A stretch of DNA of 64,000 nt from SIG307 sp964545045. Its GTDB lineage: Bacteria; Bacillota; Clostridia; Lachnospirales; Lachnospiraceae. This document shows positions 14,536 through 23,171 of the stretch, one piece after another. Under the pieces are notes generated by a model that was not told where the DNA came from, made no database searches, and was given only the letters and a program-made list of their open reading frames with translations. Position 1 is the first letter of the stretch; each line of letters starts with the position of its first letter. Both the position numbers and the translations under genes were made by a program. The stretch is taken from contig CAZJEN010000002.1 in assembly GCA_964545045.1 (NCBI GenBank), positions 62,001-126,000 of the forward strand, read 5' to 3'.

Positions 14536-15975
14536 ATGGAGGAGAACAAGGTATATTCCATTCATATGGGGAAAGCGAAATGTGCGGTGGATTTGGGCGA
14601 CGGTTCCGAACGCGGTGAATACGTGAGTCAGGATTACATTTTACGCACATTGGGCAGACCTCACAGAAGTATTTCTTTGATGTATTGTTATTATCCGTTG
14701 GATGAAGGGTGGCCGGGCAGAGCCAGTGTGGTGCATGCGCACCCGGATGCGTCCTTTGCATGGGATTATCCCTACGATGATTATTTTACATACAAGGGAG
14801 GCTTGGGTGGAACAACGGAAGGTGAACCTTTCAACTATATGAGAGATATCCGAAGCCACGGGCAGGATGTTACGCTTACGCTGACCATTGATCCGCATGT
14901 ATCGGATGAGCATTTAATTGCCATTGCGAAGGACTTAAAACCCTTCGGACGTTTGATGCTTCGCATTAATCATGAGGCAACGGGAAACTGGTTCAGCTTT
15001 AATAAGCGTTGTACCTATAAAGAGGTGGGCGACTTTTATTGCCGTGCCCACCGGATTATTAAGGAATATGCACCGAATGTACAGACGATACTTTGTATCG
15101 GCGGTGTGGAACCGGGCAAGAACACCATCGAAAAGGAAGAAGAGTTTGTCGAAGCGGTTCGCTGTACGGATATGTGGTCCATCGATAAGTATTTTGCACT
15201 TCATTGGGGCTGGCCTTATGATGTGGCACAGCGCGGCGGAACTTCCCATTACAGAGGAAATGTGAGAGAGATTTACGAGTATACGAAGAAGTCCTATGAA
15301 CGTTTCTCGGAGTTGTGCGGAGGAGCAAGGAAGCCGATGATGATGAGCGAATTAAATGCGGACGGAGATGTTACAGGACCGTATGAGCAGGCGGAGATGG
15401 TAAAGGAGTTTTGCGACCGGTTAAAGCAGGATAATGCTACCTGGTTTACCAATTTTTCCATGTACCAGTTCCGTGACAGAGGACGTCTGGGCCTTGAAAT
15501 CGAAGATCCGAACAATCCGGAGGTAGGAATTCCGCAGCCTTTGTTGGAGACCTATAAAGAGATTATTCATGACGAATATTTCTTGCCGGAAATGACCCGG
15601 GGAGAAGAAGTGACCCTTCCGCTTACGTTGCGCTGGGGCGGCGCGGAGGACGCGGAAGGTATTGCGATTCCGTTGCATTTTGACGGAAATCCGCATTTTT
15701 GTGAGGTAGTATTCGAGGATGATTCCAACTTGATGCTGGAGCTGAACGGAATGTGGTTTTATAAGTCCCCGAAGGCGAAGACGATTGATTTGATGAGTGC
15801 CTTTTTTAATAAGCCTCTTACCGGCCCTTGTGAGTTGACGCTGAAAATGTTTGCACCGCCGGCAAGCGGTGAAAATGACATTAGTACCGAGGATGGTTTG
15901 TATAACAGCTATACCACTGTTAAGAAGCTTCCGAAAATCCGTCTGGAGTTTGAGCCGGTGGAGTTGGCACGCTAG
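14536..15975 (+). CDS. Putative GH26-like glycoside hydrolase
   Basis: A 479-residue protein without signal peptide. MLRINHEATGNWFSFNKR resembles the GH26 acid/base motif R-x2-HE-x-NG-x-WF (Glu147), and KPMMMSELNADGD is a plausible nucleophile strand (Glu272). The segment SIDKYFALHWGWPYD fits a TIM-barrel glycanase. A C-terminal beta-rich domain of about 120 residues follows (DEYFLPEMTRGEE onward). Substrate could be a beta-mannan or related beta-glycan; the family assignment is tentative. It lies between two U32-like paralogues with short gaps (37 bp each) and upstream of a sugar ABC transporter. Confidence 0.5.
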   Translation: MEENKVYSIHMGKAKCAVDLGDGSERGEYVSQDYILRTLGRPHRSISLMYCYYPLDEGWPGRASVVHAHPDASFAWDYPYDDYFTYKGGLGGTTEGEPFNYMRDIRSHGQDVTLTLTIDPHVSDEHLIAIAKDLKPFGRLMLRINHEATGNWFSFNKRCTYKEVGDFYCRAHRIIKEYAPNVQTILCIGGVEPGKNTIEKEEEFVEAVRCTDMWSIDKYFALHWGWPYDVAQRGGTSHYRGNVREIYEYTKKSYERFSELCGGARKPMMMSELNADGDVTGPYEQAEMVKEFCDRLKQDNATWFTNFSMYQFRDRGRLGLEIEDPNNPEVGIPQPLLETYKEIIHDEYFLPEMTRGEEVTLPLTLRWGGAEDAEGIAIPLHFDGNPHFCEVVFEDDSNLMLELNGMWFYKSPKAKTIDLMSAFFNKPLTGPCELTLKMFAPPASGENDISTEDGLYNSYTTVKKLPKIRLEFEPVELAR

Positions 15976-16012
15976 TTTTTTTGTAGAAGGTTATAAAACA
16001 AGGAGGATTTTG

Positions 16013-16963
16013 ATGGAAGTTAAATTTCATTTGCCGGGATTACGCAGAAACTTCCCGTTGAATGCGTTGTTTGCAGGTATGCTTAAGGGGCAACCGGAGT
16101 TTTTCAGAGAGGGTGTTACCATTGGTTCCTGCTTCGGTGAGTTCCCGACATCTTTGTGGAACGGAGGCAGAAATTCCCGTGGGGATCAATGTGCTCCGGA
16201 CTATGTACAAGCAGTGATTAAAAGCTTAAACAGCTGGGAAATTCCGGTCAGATATACCTATACGAATATGCTTCTCACGGAAGAGGATTTAGCGGATCCG
16301 TACTGTAATTTTTGCCTGAGTGCGGCTCACAACGGAATGAACGGCGTGATTCTTGTGTCTCCGTTATTGGAAGAGTATGTTCGTAAAAATTATCCGCAGA
16401 TGAAGCTTACCAGTTCCACCTGTAAGCAGATTCAGGGAGCGGATGGAGTAAATGCGGAGTTGCAAAAGGGTTATGATATGGTTGTGCTGGATTATAATAT
16501 GAACAATCATTTCGATGAGTTGGAGAAGATTACGGATAAGGGCAGATGCGAGATATTGATTAACGCTGCCTGTGAGCCGAATTGTCCGAGACGCGGCGCT
16601 CACTACAGACATATTTCCGAAAATCAGAAGAATATTGCGAAGAATATGAGACTTCCGATGGAACAACAGATTCCGTTAAAGGAATGGGAGTGCAAATATG
16701 CCTGTGGCGCACATCAAAACGTGCATACCATCCGGGAGTACAGTACTTATGTTTCTCCGGAGGATATTTGGGAGAAATATGTTCCGATGGGCTTTAATAA
16801 TTTCAAGATTGAAGGGCGTACCGATGACTTATTTGTTGTTCTGGAGGCGTATTGTCATTATATGATTAAACCGGAGTATCAGGGACAGGTACGGCTTATG
16901 ATGTTAAGGAATATGGAGGATGCGAAGATAATACAGGTAATGAACCCGCAGCCGTTTAAGTAA
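16013..16963 (+). CDS. U32-peptidase-like TIM-barrel protein, paralogue B
   Basis: A 316-residue paralogue of the protein at 13554: both start MEV(N/K)F(F/H)LPGLRRN and share AHNGMNGVILVSPLLEEYVR, NAELxKxYxMVVLDYNMNN and YVSPxDIWEKYVPMGF. The cysteines of CNFC and CEPNCPRRGAHY are kept, which argues that they are functional. The ATG at 16013 follows AAGGAGG; in-frame sequence upstream belongs to the previous gene. The product may form a heterodimer with paralogue A, as UbiU and UbiV do (inference). Operon terminator at 16989. Confidence 0.6.
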   Translation: MEVKFHLPGLRRNFPLNALFAGMLKGQPEFFREGVTIGSCFGEFPTSLWNGGRNSRGDQCAPDYVQAVIKSLNSWEIPVRYTYTNMLLTEEDLADPYCNFCLSAAHNGMNGVILVSPLLEEYVRKNYPQMKLTSSTCKQIQGADGVNAELQKGYDMVVLDYNMNNHFDELEKITDKGRCEILINAACEPNCPRRGAHYRHISENQKNIAKNMRLPMEQQIPLKEWECKYACGAHQNVHTIREYSTYVSPEDIWEKYVPMGFNNFKIEGRTDDLFVVLEAYCHYMIKPEYQGQVRLMMLRNMEDAKIIQVMNPQPFK

Positions 16964-16988
16964 GGGAAAAGAAATCTAAAGAAGAGGA

Positions 16989-17019
16989 GCAGATGTCGTA
17001 TCGGACATCTGCTTTTTTT
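16989..17019 (+). terminator. Terminator of the U32-like/glycosidase operon
   Basis: GCAGATGTC (16989-16997) pairs perfectly with GACATCTGC (17004-17012), six-base loop, then seven Ts. Confidence 0.85.
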
Positions 17020-17059
17020 GAGAAAAATAATGTATATGCGTCGATATTATACATGCTTG

Positions 17060-17073
17060 TGGAAACGTTTTCT
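17060..17073 (+). promoter_or_regulatory. CRE/LacI-family operator 1
   Basis: TGGAAACGTTTTCT fits the catabolite-responsive/LacI-type consensus TGNAANCGNTNNCA with a changed last base. It lies about 150 bp upstream of the putative start of transcription of the solute-binding protein gene. Confidence 0.6.
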
Positions 17074-17204
17074 TTGGAAAAACAAGAAAATATGAGCGAA
17101 AACATAAGGAAATGTGGCAAATCAACAAAAAAAGATATTTTGGAGACAAAAAAATAGTAAAAATGTACTAAAAGGGTATTGCTTTTTTGAAAAGGATGTA
17201 GTAT

Positions 17205-17254
17205 TATAATGGCAAGCAACGAAATTTTTTTACTGTTGCGTGTAAACGTTTCCA
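17205..17254 (+). promoter_or_regulatory. Promoter -10 and CRE/LacI operator 2 of the sugar ABC operon
   Basis: TATAAT at 17205-17210; the -35 is weak (TTGCTT at 17179 is 20 bp away). TGTAAACGTTTCCA at 17241-17254 is a perfect CRE-type operator just downstream of the expected transcription start, a road-block position. CcpA or the LacI protein encoded at 20407 could bind. Together with operator 1 and the terminator this accounts for the 328-bp gene-free stretch. Confidence 0.65.
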
Positions 17255-17291
17255 TGGAAAGGAACGACAATTTACTCAGGAGGTAAAGGAT

Positions 17292-18569
17292 ATGAAAAAG
17301 AGATTAATGGCACTTTTAATGGTGTGCGTACTCGCAGTTGCAGGTTTTGCAGGCTGCGGTGCAAAAGAAGAGGGTAAGGTTTATTACCTGAACTTCAAGC
17401 CGGAGCAGGATGCTCAGTGGCAGGCATTGGCTAAGTCTTATACCGAGCAGACCGGTGTAGAGGTAACCGTTGTTACCGCAGCTTCTGGTGAGTATGAGAC
17501 TACATTACAGGCAGAAATCGAAAAGGCAGACGCTCCGACCTTATTCCAGGTAAACGGTCCGGTAGGCCTTGCAAACTGGAAGGATTATTGCTACGATTTA
17601 TCCGGTTCCGCTCTTTACAACGAGCTGACCAGTGATTCCTTCGCATTAAAGGAAGGCAGTGAAGTTCTCGGCGTTGCATACGTTATCGAGTCCTATGGTA
17701 TCATTACCAACAAGACCTTACTTGCTAAGGCAGGTTACTCTATCGACGACATTAAGTCCTTCGCAGATTTAAAGAAGGTTGCTGAGGATATTACTGCACG
17801 TTCCGCAGAGCTTGGCTTCTCCGCTTTCAGCTCCGCAGGTATGGACGGTTCCTCTGACTGGAGATTTAAGACCCACCTTGCAAACCTTCCGATCTACTTC
17901 GAGTATCAGGCAGACGGTATCGGAACCACTACCGCAATTAAGGGTACTTACCTTGACAACTATCGTGCAATCTTTGATTTGTACATCAACAACAGCACCT
18001 GTGCTCCGGCTGAGCTTTCCGCTAAGACCGGTGATGACTCCAGAAACGAGTTCTTACAGGGTAAGGCAGTATTCTTCCAGAACGGTTCCTGGGAGTACGG
18101 CAGCTTAACCGCAGAGGGTGCATACACCGATGCTGATTTAGCAATGATTCCGATCTACACCGGCGCCGGTGATGAGGCTAATCAGGGTCTTTGTACCGGT
18201 ACCGAGAACTACTGGTGTGTAAACAAGGATGCTTCCGAGGCTGACGTTCAGGCTACCTTAGATTTCCTTGAGTGGGTTGTTACCTCTGAGGAAGGTACCA
18301 AGTGCATGGCAAACGACATGGGCTTCGTTATTCCGTTCAAGAAGGCTGTTGAGTCTCCGAACCTGTTCGTAAAGCAGGATAACGCATACACTGCAGAGGG
18401 TAAGACTCCGGTATCCTGGAACTTCCCGACCATGCCGTCCGAGACCTGGAAGAACGGTGTAGGTTCTGCTCTTACCGCTTATGCGGCTGACCAGACCGAC
18501 GCTAACTGGGATGCGGTTGTAAAGGCATTCGTAGACGGTTGGAAGACCGAGTATGAGTTAATTAAGTAA
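17292..18569 (+). CDS. Sugar ABC transporter substrate-binding lipoprotein (CUT1)
   Basis: A 425-residue extracellular binding protein, membrane-anchored by lipid at Cys22 (lipobox AGFAGC after a hydrophobic signal). The mature part has the two-lobe pattern of family 1 binding proteins: YYLNFKPEQDAQWQALAKSY early, VAYVIESYGIITNKTLL hinge, and GKAVFFQNGSWEYGSL, a hallmark of CUT1 maltose/oligosaccharide binders. Codon choice is noticeably biased (TCC, ACC, AAG), as in highly expressed genes. CAGGAGG precedes the ATG. It is followed by a strong hairpin, then two permeases; no ATPase is encoded nearby, so a shared MsmK-type ATPase is expected. The neighbouring 4-alpha-glucanotransferase suggests malto-oligosaccharides. 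Confidence 0.92.
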   Translation: MKKRLMALLMVCVLAVAGFAGCGAKEEGKVYYLNFKPEQDAQWQALAKSYTEQTGVEVTVVTAASGEYETTLQAEIEKADAPTLFQVNGPVGLANWKDYCYDLSGSALYNELTSDSFALKEGSEVLGVAYVIESYGIITNKTLLAKAGYSIDDIKSFADLKKVAEDITARSAELGFSAFSSAGMDGSSDWRFKTHLANLPIYFEYQADGIGTTTAIKGTYLDNYRAIFDLYINNSTCAPAELSAKTGDDSRNEFLQGKAVFFQNGSWEYGSLTAEGAYTDADLAMIPIYTGAGDEANQGLCTGTENYWCVNKDASEADVQATLDFLEWVVTSEEGTKCMANDMGFVIPFKKAVESPNLFVKQDNAYTAEGKTPVSWNFPTMPSETWKNGVGSALTAYAADQTDANWDAVVKAFVDGWKTEYELIK

Positions 18570-18603
18570 TCACTGATTAAATTATAGTGATTTAGTATTC
18601 AAC

Positions 18604-18637
18604 CCGGACAGGCAGGGGCCCTGCCTGTCCGGATTTT
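18604..18637 (+). terminator. Strong intercistronic hairpin between binding protein and permeases
   Basis: A 12-bp perfect stem (CCGGACAGGCAG with CTGCCTGTCCGG, 18604-18632) with GGGCC loop and a short T run. It probably attenuates read-through or protects the upstream mRNA so that binding protein exceeds permease, as in malE-malF. Confidence 0.75.
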
Positions 18638-18689
18638 GTTTAAAAACAGATGTTTTTGTGATTTAGAGATGCACGGACGGAGGGTTAAC

Positions 18690-19547
18690 ATGGAAAAAGT
18701 ATTAAAAAAATATTGGCCGCTTTTTGTTGTCCCTACAATGGCGGCGTTCACAATCGGATTTATTGTTCCGTTCTTACAGGGCTTATATCTTTCCTTTTGT
18801 GAGTTCACTACAATTAAAAAGGCAAAATGGGTAGGGGTTGACAATTATATCAGAGTGTTTACGGACGATCCGGAACCGCTGATGGATTCTCTTTGGTTTA
18901 CTGTGGCGTTTGCGGCGGTGTCCATTGTTTTGATTAATGTAATCGGTTTTATGTTTGCTTTGGTATTAACCAGAGGCTTAAAGGGAACGAATTTGTTCCG
19001 TACGGTTTTCTTTATGCCGAACTTAATCGGAGGCGTAGTCCTTGGTTATATTTGGCAGATTTTGATTAACGGTTTGCTTTCTGTAGTAGGAGAACCGTTA
19101 CTTGCGTTGAATACAACTGCCGGTTATTGGGGGTTGATTATCCTCATGTGCTGGCAGCAGGTCGGATATATGATGATTATTTACATTGCGGGATTACAGT
19201 CGGTGCCGGAGTCTTTGATTGAGGCGGCGAAGATTGACGGAGCTACGTCTTTACAGACACTTCTTAAAATTAAGATTCCGATGATTATGCAGTCGGTTAC
19301 CATTTGTGTATTCCTGACACTGACGAATTCCTTCAAGTTGTTTGACCAGAATATGGCCCTCACCAACGGTGAGCCGATGAATACCACCACCATGCTGGCG
19401 TTAAATATTTACAAGACCTTCTATAACCGTACCGGTGCTCAGTGGAAGGGATTGGGACAGGCGAAGGCGGTTATCTTCTGTATTTTGGTTGTATTGATTT
19501 CCTTCGGACAGCTTAGGGCAACAAGAGGTAAGGAGGTGCAGCAGTAA
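18690..19547 (+). CDS. Sugar ABC transporter permease (MalF/UgpA type)
   Basis: A 285-residue inner-membrane permease with six predicted helices and the CUT1 EAA loop EAAKIDGATSLQTLLKIKIP that contacts the ATPase. The N-terminus (KKYWPLFVVPTMAAFTIGFI) is typical of the first permease subunit. ATG at 18690 follows GGAGGG; an upstream in-frame ATG lacks a ribosome site. The stop overlaps the next gene's ATG by one base. Pairs with the downstream permease to import the sugar delivered by the upstream lipoprotein. Confidence 0.92.
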   Translation: MEKVLKKYWPLFVVPTMAAFTIGFIVPFLQGLYLSFCEFTTIKKAKWVGVDNYIRVFTDDPEPLMDSLWFTVAFAAVSIVLINVIGFMFALVLTRGLKGTNLFRTVFFMPNLIGGVVLGYIWQILINGLLSVVGEPLLALNTTAGYWGLIILMCWQQVGYMMIIYIAGLQSVPESLIEAAKIDGATSLQTLLKIKIPMIMQSVTICVFLTLTNSFKLFDQNMALTNGEPMNTTTMLALNIYKTFYNRTGAQWKGLGQAKAVIFCILVVLISFGQLRATRGKEVQQ

Positions 19548-20383
19548 TGAAGAAAAAAGTAACGGATGGTTTGTTGACTGTTGTGATGCTGGTTCTTTCG
19601 ATATCGTTTTTGTACCCGATTTTTCTGATACTGTTTAACTCGTTGAAGGAGGAAACTTCCATTTCCACCAATACGGTATTCAGTTTGCCGACGGCGGAAA
19701 CGTTTGCTGGACTTAAGAATTATTGGAATGCGGTAACCTCGAAGGGCTTTTTCGTAAGCTTCGGTTACAGCCTGGTAATTACGATTACCTCGGTGGCAGC
19801 GATTTGTCTGTTCTGTGCAATGTGTGCATGGTTTATTACAAGAGTGCAGAATAAGTGGACCAGTGCAATTTATTATTTATGCGTATTTTCCATGGTAGTA
19901 CCGTTCCAAATGGTAATGTATACCCTTTCCAAGACGGCGGATACCTTAAAGCTGAACACTCCGTGGAATATTTGGATTATTTATCTCGGTTTCGGTGCGG
20001 GACTTGCGGTATTTATGTTTACCGGTTTTATGAAGTCCATTCCGTTAGAGGTAGAAGAAGCGGCAATGATTGACGGTTGTAATCCGATACAGACCTTTTT
20101 CAGGATTGTATTTCCGATGCTGCGTCCGACCATGGTTTCTGTCGGTATTCTGGAAGCGATGTGGGTATGGAACGATTACCTGCTTCCGACCTTGGTACTG
20201 GATATTAAGAAGTACAGAACCATCCCGATGTTAATTCAGTATTTTAAGGGTAGCTACGGTAAGGTTGAGATGGGACCGATGATGGCAGCAATTATGCTTA
20301 CGATTATTCCGATTGTAATCGTTTATCTTGCCGGACAGAAGCATATTATTAAGGGCGTTGCAGCCGGTGCGGTAAAGGGTTAG
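19547..20383 (+). CDS. Sugar ABC transporter permease (MalG/UgpE type)
   Basis: A 278-residue membrane protein, second permease of the CUT1 transporter. It has six predicted helices and the EAA motif EEAAMIDGCNPIQTFFRIVF. The ATG overlaps the upstream stop (TAATG), so translation is coupled. The closing part KGSYGKVEMGPMMAAIM is characteristic of MalG-like proteins. It is followed after 23 bp by the LacI regulator gene in the same direction. Confidence 0.92.
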   Translation: MKKKVTDGLLTVVMLVLSISFLYPIFLILFNSLKEETSISTNTVFSLPTAETFAGLKNYWNAVTSKGFFVSFGYSLVITITSVAAICLFCAMCAWFITRVQNKWTSAIYYLCVFSMVVPFQMVMYTLSKTADTLKLNTPWNIWIIYLGFGAGLAVFMFTGFMKSIPLEVEEAAMIDGCNPIQTFFRIVFPMLRPTMVSVGILEAMWVWNDYLLPTLVLDIKKYRTIPMLIQYFKGSYGKVEMGPMMAAIMLTIIPIVIVYLAGQKHIIKGVAAGAVKG

Positions 20384-20406
20384 CAGACAAAGAAGAAGGT
20401 GACAGG

Positions 20407-21411
20407 ATGACGATTAAGGATATTGCCAAAGAAGCGGGGTATTCCGTGGGAACGGTTTCCAGAGTACTGAACGGCGCCGAGAATGTTTCCGAGGAAGCCA
20501 AAAAAGCAGTAATGGAAGTGGTGGAAAAACACCAGTTTCAGCTGAACAGTAACGCGAAACTGCTGAAACAACAGAGCAATCAGGGCATCGCCATTATTAT
20601 CAAGGGTGCGCAGAATATGTTATTTGCCGCATTGTTGGAGCCGATGCAGGCTTTGATTGAAAAACACGGTTATGCCAGTATGATGTTCTATATCGGCGAA
20701 GAAGATAACGAAGTGCGTGTGGCTCAGCAGGTGTGCAGAGAACGCAGACCTCTCGGCATTTTGTTCCTGGGAACCAACCGGGAGTATTTCAGAGAGGATT
20801 TTCACCGGATTACGGTACCTTGTGTTATGGTTACAAATACTGCGGAAGGTCTCGAAATGCCGAATTTGTCCTGTGTAACGACAGATGATAAAGCTGCGGC
20901 AAAAACGGCGGTAGATCATTTGTTTTCCGTTGGTCATAAAAATATCGGTGTGTTAGGTGGTATGGTAGATATCTCCTATACGGCATACAGCCGTTATATG
21001 GGCGTAAAGGAATCGTTTGCCGAGCAGGGAATTCCGTTTGATGAAGAACGCCAGCTTGTATCCGCATTTTTCTCCATTTCCGCAGGTTACTATGCGATGG
21101 AAAAATTGCTGGAGAAAATGCCGGAGGTGACAGCGGTATTTGCTATGGCGGATGTGATGGCAATCGGAGCAATCCGTGCAATTCATGACAGAGGTTTGCG
21201 TGTGCCGGAGGATATTTCGATCATCGGCTTCGACGGTATCGATGTCGGACGTTACATGTCGCCGAGACTGACCACCATACGGCAGCACCGGGAAGTGATT
21301 GCGAACCGGAGTGTAGAAGTATTGATTGATTGTATTGAAGGGCCGATGAAATGTGTGCGTGAGGTGGAGGAGTTCCATCTCGTTCCGGGAGAAAGTGTTC
21401 GCCCGAGATAA
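20407..21411 (+). CDS. LacI-family transcriptional regulator
   Basis: A 334-residue repressor. The N-terminal HTH is textbook LacI (MTIKDIAKEAGYSVGTVSRV, then LNGAENVSEEAKKAV). It is followed by a periplasmic-binding-protein-like sensor domain with VPCVMVTNTAEG, VGHKNIGVLGG and ISIIGFDGIDVGRYMSPRLT. It lies inside the transporter-malQ operon and most likely binds the CRE-like operators at 17060 and 17241 in response to an imported sugar (inference). Confidence 0.92.
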   Translation: MTIKDIAKEAGYSVGTVSRVLNGAENVSEEAKKAVMEVVEKHQFQLNSNAKLLKQQSNQGIAIIIKGAQNMLFAALLEPMQALIEKHGYASMMFYIGEEDNEVRVAQQVCRERRPLGILFLGTNREYFREDFHRITVPCVMVTNTAEGLEMPNLSCVTTDDKAAAKTAVDHLFSVGHKNIGVLGGMVDISYTAYSRYMGVKESFAEQGIPFDEERQLVSAFFSISAGYYAMEKLLEKMPEVTAVFAMADVMAIGAIRAIHDRGLRVPEDISIIGFDGIDVGRYMSPRLTTIRQHREVIANRSVEVLIDCIEGPMKCVREVEEFHLVPGESVRPR

Positions 21412-21420
21412 CATGAGGAG

Positions 21421-22908
21421 GTGAGTCCCATCAGAGCTAGCGGAGTATTAATGCATTTGTCTTCTGTTCCGGCACCGTTCGGAATTGGAACTATGGGACA
21501 GAGTGCAAGAGAGTTTATAGATTTTTTGAAAAGCGCAGGACAGAAATACTGGCAGATATTGCCGGTAGGTCAAACCAGTTACGGAGACTCTCCGTACCAG
21601 TCTTTTTCATCCTTTGCGGGTAATCCGTATTTTATTGATTTGGATGTGCTGGCAGAAAAGGGACTACTGGAACGTGGAGAGTATGAGCAACTTGACTGGG
21701 GTGGTGAACCGGATAAGGTTGATTACGGAAAACTTTATGAATTGCGTTATCCGTTGTTGCGTCTTGCAGTGAAGCGTTTTCTTTCGCAAGATAGGAATAA
21801 CTTCGAAGAATTCTGTGATGAGAATAAAGAATGGTTGGATGATTATGCTCTGTTTATGACTATAAAGGGAATGAACGGAGGAGCGTCCTGGCTGGAGTGG
21901 AATGAAATGGAGCGTAAGCGCAATCCGCTCAGAATGGAAGAGATACGTGCAACACAAGCGGAGGAGCTTCTTTTTTGGAAGGTAGTACAGTTTTTCTTTT
22001 ATGAACAGTGGGAAGAATTGTGCACCTATGCAAATGATAACGGAATCTCAATAATCGGAGATTTGCCGATTTATGTCGCTCTTGACAGTGCGGATATCTG
22101 GGCTAATCCAAGGTATTTCCAGTTGGATGAGAACTTGATGCCGGTACAGGTGGCAGGTTGTCCTCCGGATGGGTTTGCGGAAGGCGGACAGCTTTGGGGA
22201 AACCCGTTGTTTGACTGGGAGGCATTGGAAGCAGACGGGTTTGCCTGGTGCATTAAGAGAATCGGACATTCCTGCCGTACCTATAATGTGTTGCGTCTGG
22301 ACCATTTCCGGGGATTTGAATCTTATTATGCGATTCCGTACGGAGATCCGGATGCAAGAGGCGGTCACTGGGAGAAGGGACCGGGAGACAAATTGTTCCG
22401 TGCCTTGGAAGCACGCCTCGGGAAGCAGAATATTATTGCGGAGGATCTTGGATTCTTGACAGAGCCCGTCAGGGATATGTTAAAGAACAGTGGTTTTCCG
22501 GGAATGAAAGTGTTCGAACTCGGTTTTGACAGCAGAGACGGAAACGGTTCGGAGTATTTACCGCATAATTTTATACAAAATTGTGTGGCTTATACCGGCA
22601 CCCATGATAACGATACAATTCAGGGATGGTTTTGTACCGCGCCGGCAGGAGATGTGGAGTATGCCTGTGACTATTTCGGTATCAAGGACCGAAAGGACGG
22701 TCATTGGAATATGATGAAAGGTCTCTGGTCCACGGTTGCGGAGTTGACAATTGTACAGGCACAGGATTTACTGGGCTTGGGAAGTGAAAGCCGTATGAAC
22801 CAACCGTCCACCTTTGGCAGCAACTGGCAGTGGCGGGCGTTACCGGGAGCTTTTACAACAGAGTTGGCAGAACAGCTTCGTAGCAATATGAAGCTATATG
22901 CAAGATAG
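21421..22908 (+). CDS. malQ: 4-alpha-glucanotransferase (amylomaltase, GH77)
   Basis: A GH77 enzyme of about 495 residues that disproportionates maltodextrins in the cytosol. The N-terminus RASGVLMHLSSVPAPFGIGT, then QILPVGQTSYGDSPYQSFSS, PIYVALDSADIWANP, LRLDHFRGFESYYAIP (nucleophile Asp), IIAEDLGFLT (acid/base Glu) and YTGTHDNDT are all hallmark blocks. The start is odd: the usual family start falls on an ATC codon at 21430 with AGGAGGTGAG ideally placed before it. The only canonical upstream start, GTG 21421, lies inside that ribosome site, and the next ATG is 21451. The reading given starts at the GTG. It completes the sugar operon. Confidence 0.95.
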   Translation: MSPIRASGVLMHLSSVPAPFGIGTMGQSAREFIDFLKSAGQKYWQILPVGQTSYGDSPYQSFSSFAGNPYFIDLDVLAEKGLLERGEYEQLDWGGEPDKVDYGKLYELRYPLLRLAVKRFLSQDRNNFEEFCDENKEWLDDYALFMTIKGMNGGASWLEWNEMERKRNPLRMEEIRATQAEELLFWKVVQFFFYEQWEELCTYANDNGISIIGDLPIYVALDSADIWANPRYFQLDENLMPVQVAGCPPDGFAEGGQLWGNPLFDWEALEADGFAWCIKRIGHSCRTYNVLRLDHFRGFESYYAIPYGDPDARGGHWEKGPGDKLFRALEARLGKQNIIAEDLGFLTEPVRDMLKNSGFPGMKVFELGFDSRDGNGSEYLPHNFIQNCVAYTGTHDNDTIQGWFCTAPAGDVEYACDYFGIKDRKDGHWNMMKGLWSTVAELTIVQAQDLLGLGSESRMNQPSTFGSNWQWRALPGAFTTELAEQLRSNMKLYAR

Positions 22909-22938
22909 ATCGGAAGAAATTGCCCTTCTTCGATTGAG

Positions 22939-22981
22939 GCGGGAAGTTGTAGAAATACAATTTCTCGCTTTCTGTTTTTTT
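22939..22981 (+). terminator. Terminator after malQ
   Basis: GCGGGAAGTTGTA pairs with TACAATTTCTCGC (two mismatched or G.T positions), GAAA loop, followed after a few bases by a run of Ts ending at 22981. Confidence 0.7.
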
Positions 22982-23047
22982 GAAACTGTATATACACTTA
23001 ATATTATTGATTAATGTGTAAAAATATTACGATATACAAAAATAGTA

Positions 23048-23075
23048 TTGCTTTTTTAAAATAAGCTTGTATAAT
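23048..23075 (+). promoter_or_regulatory. Promoter of the ABC exporter operon
   Basis: TTGCTT (23048-23053), 16-bp spacer, TATAAT (23070-23075), then a leader of about 90 bases to the GGAGG at 23161. Confidence 0.6.
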
Positions 23076-23171
23076 GTAGGTAACAATGAATCCACAGATG
23101 GAGGAAATGCAGAAAAATCAAGGGAAAAGAGAGTTGGTTTTATCTGCACAGGGTTGCGAAGGAGGATGCAT

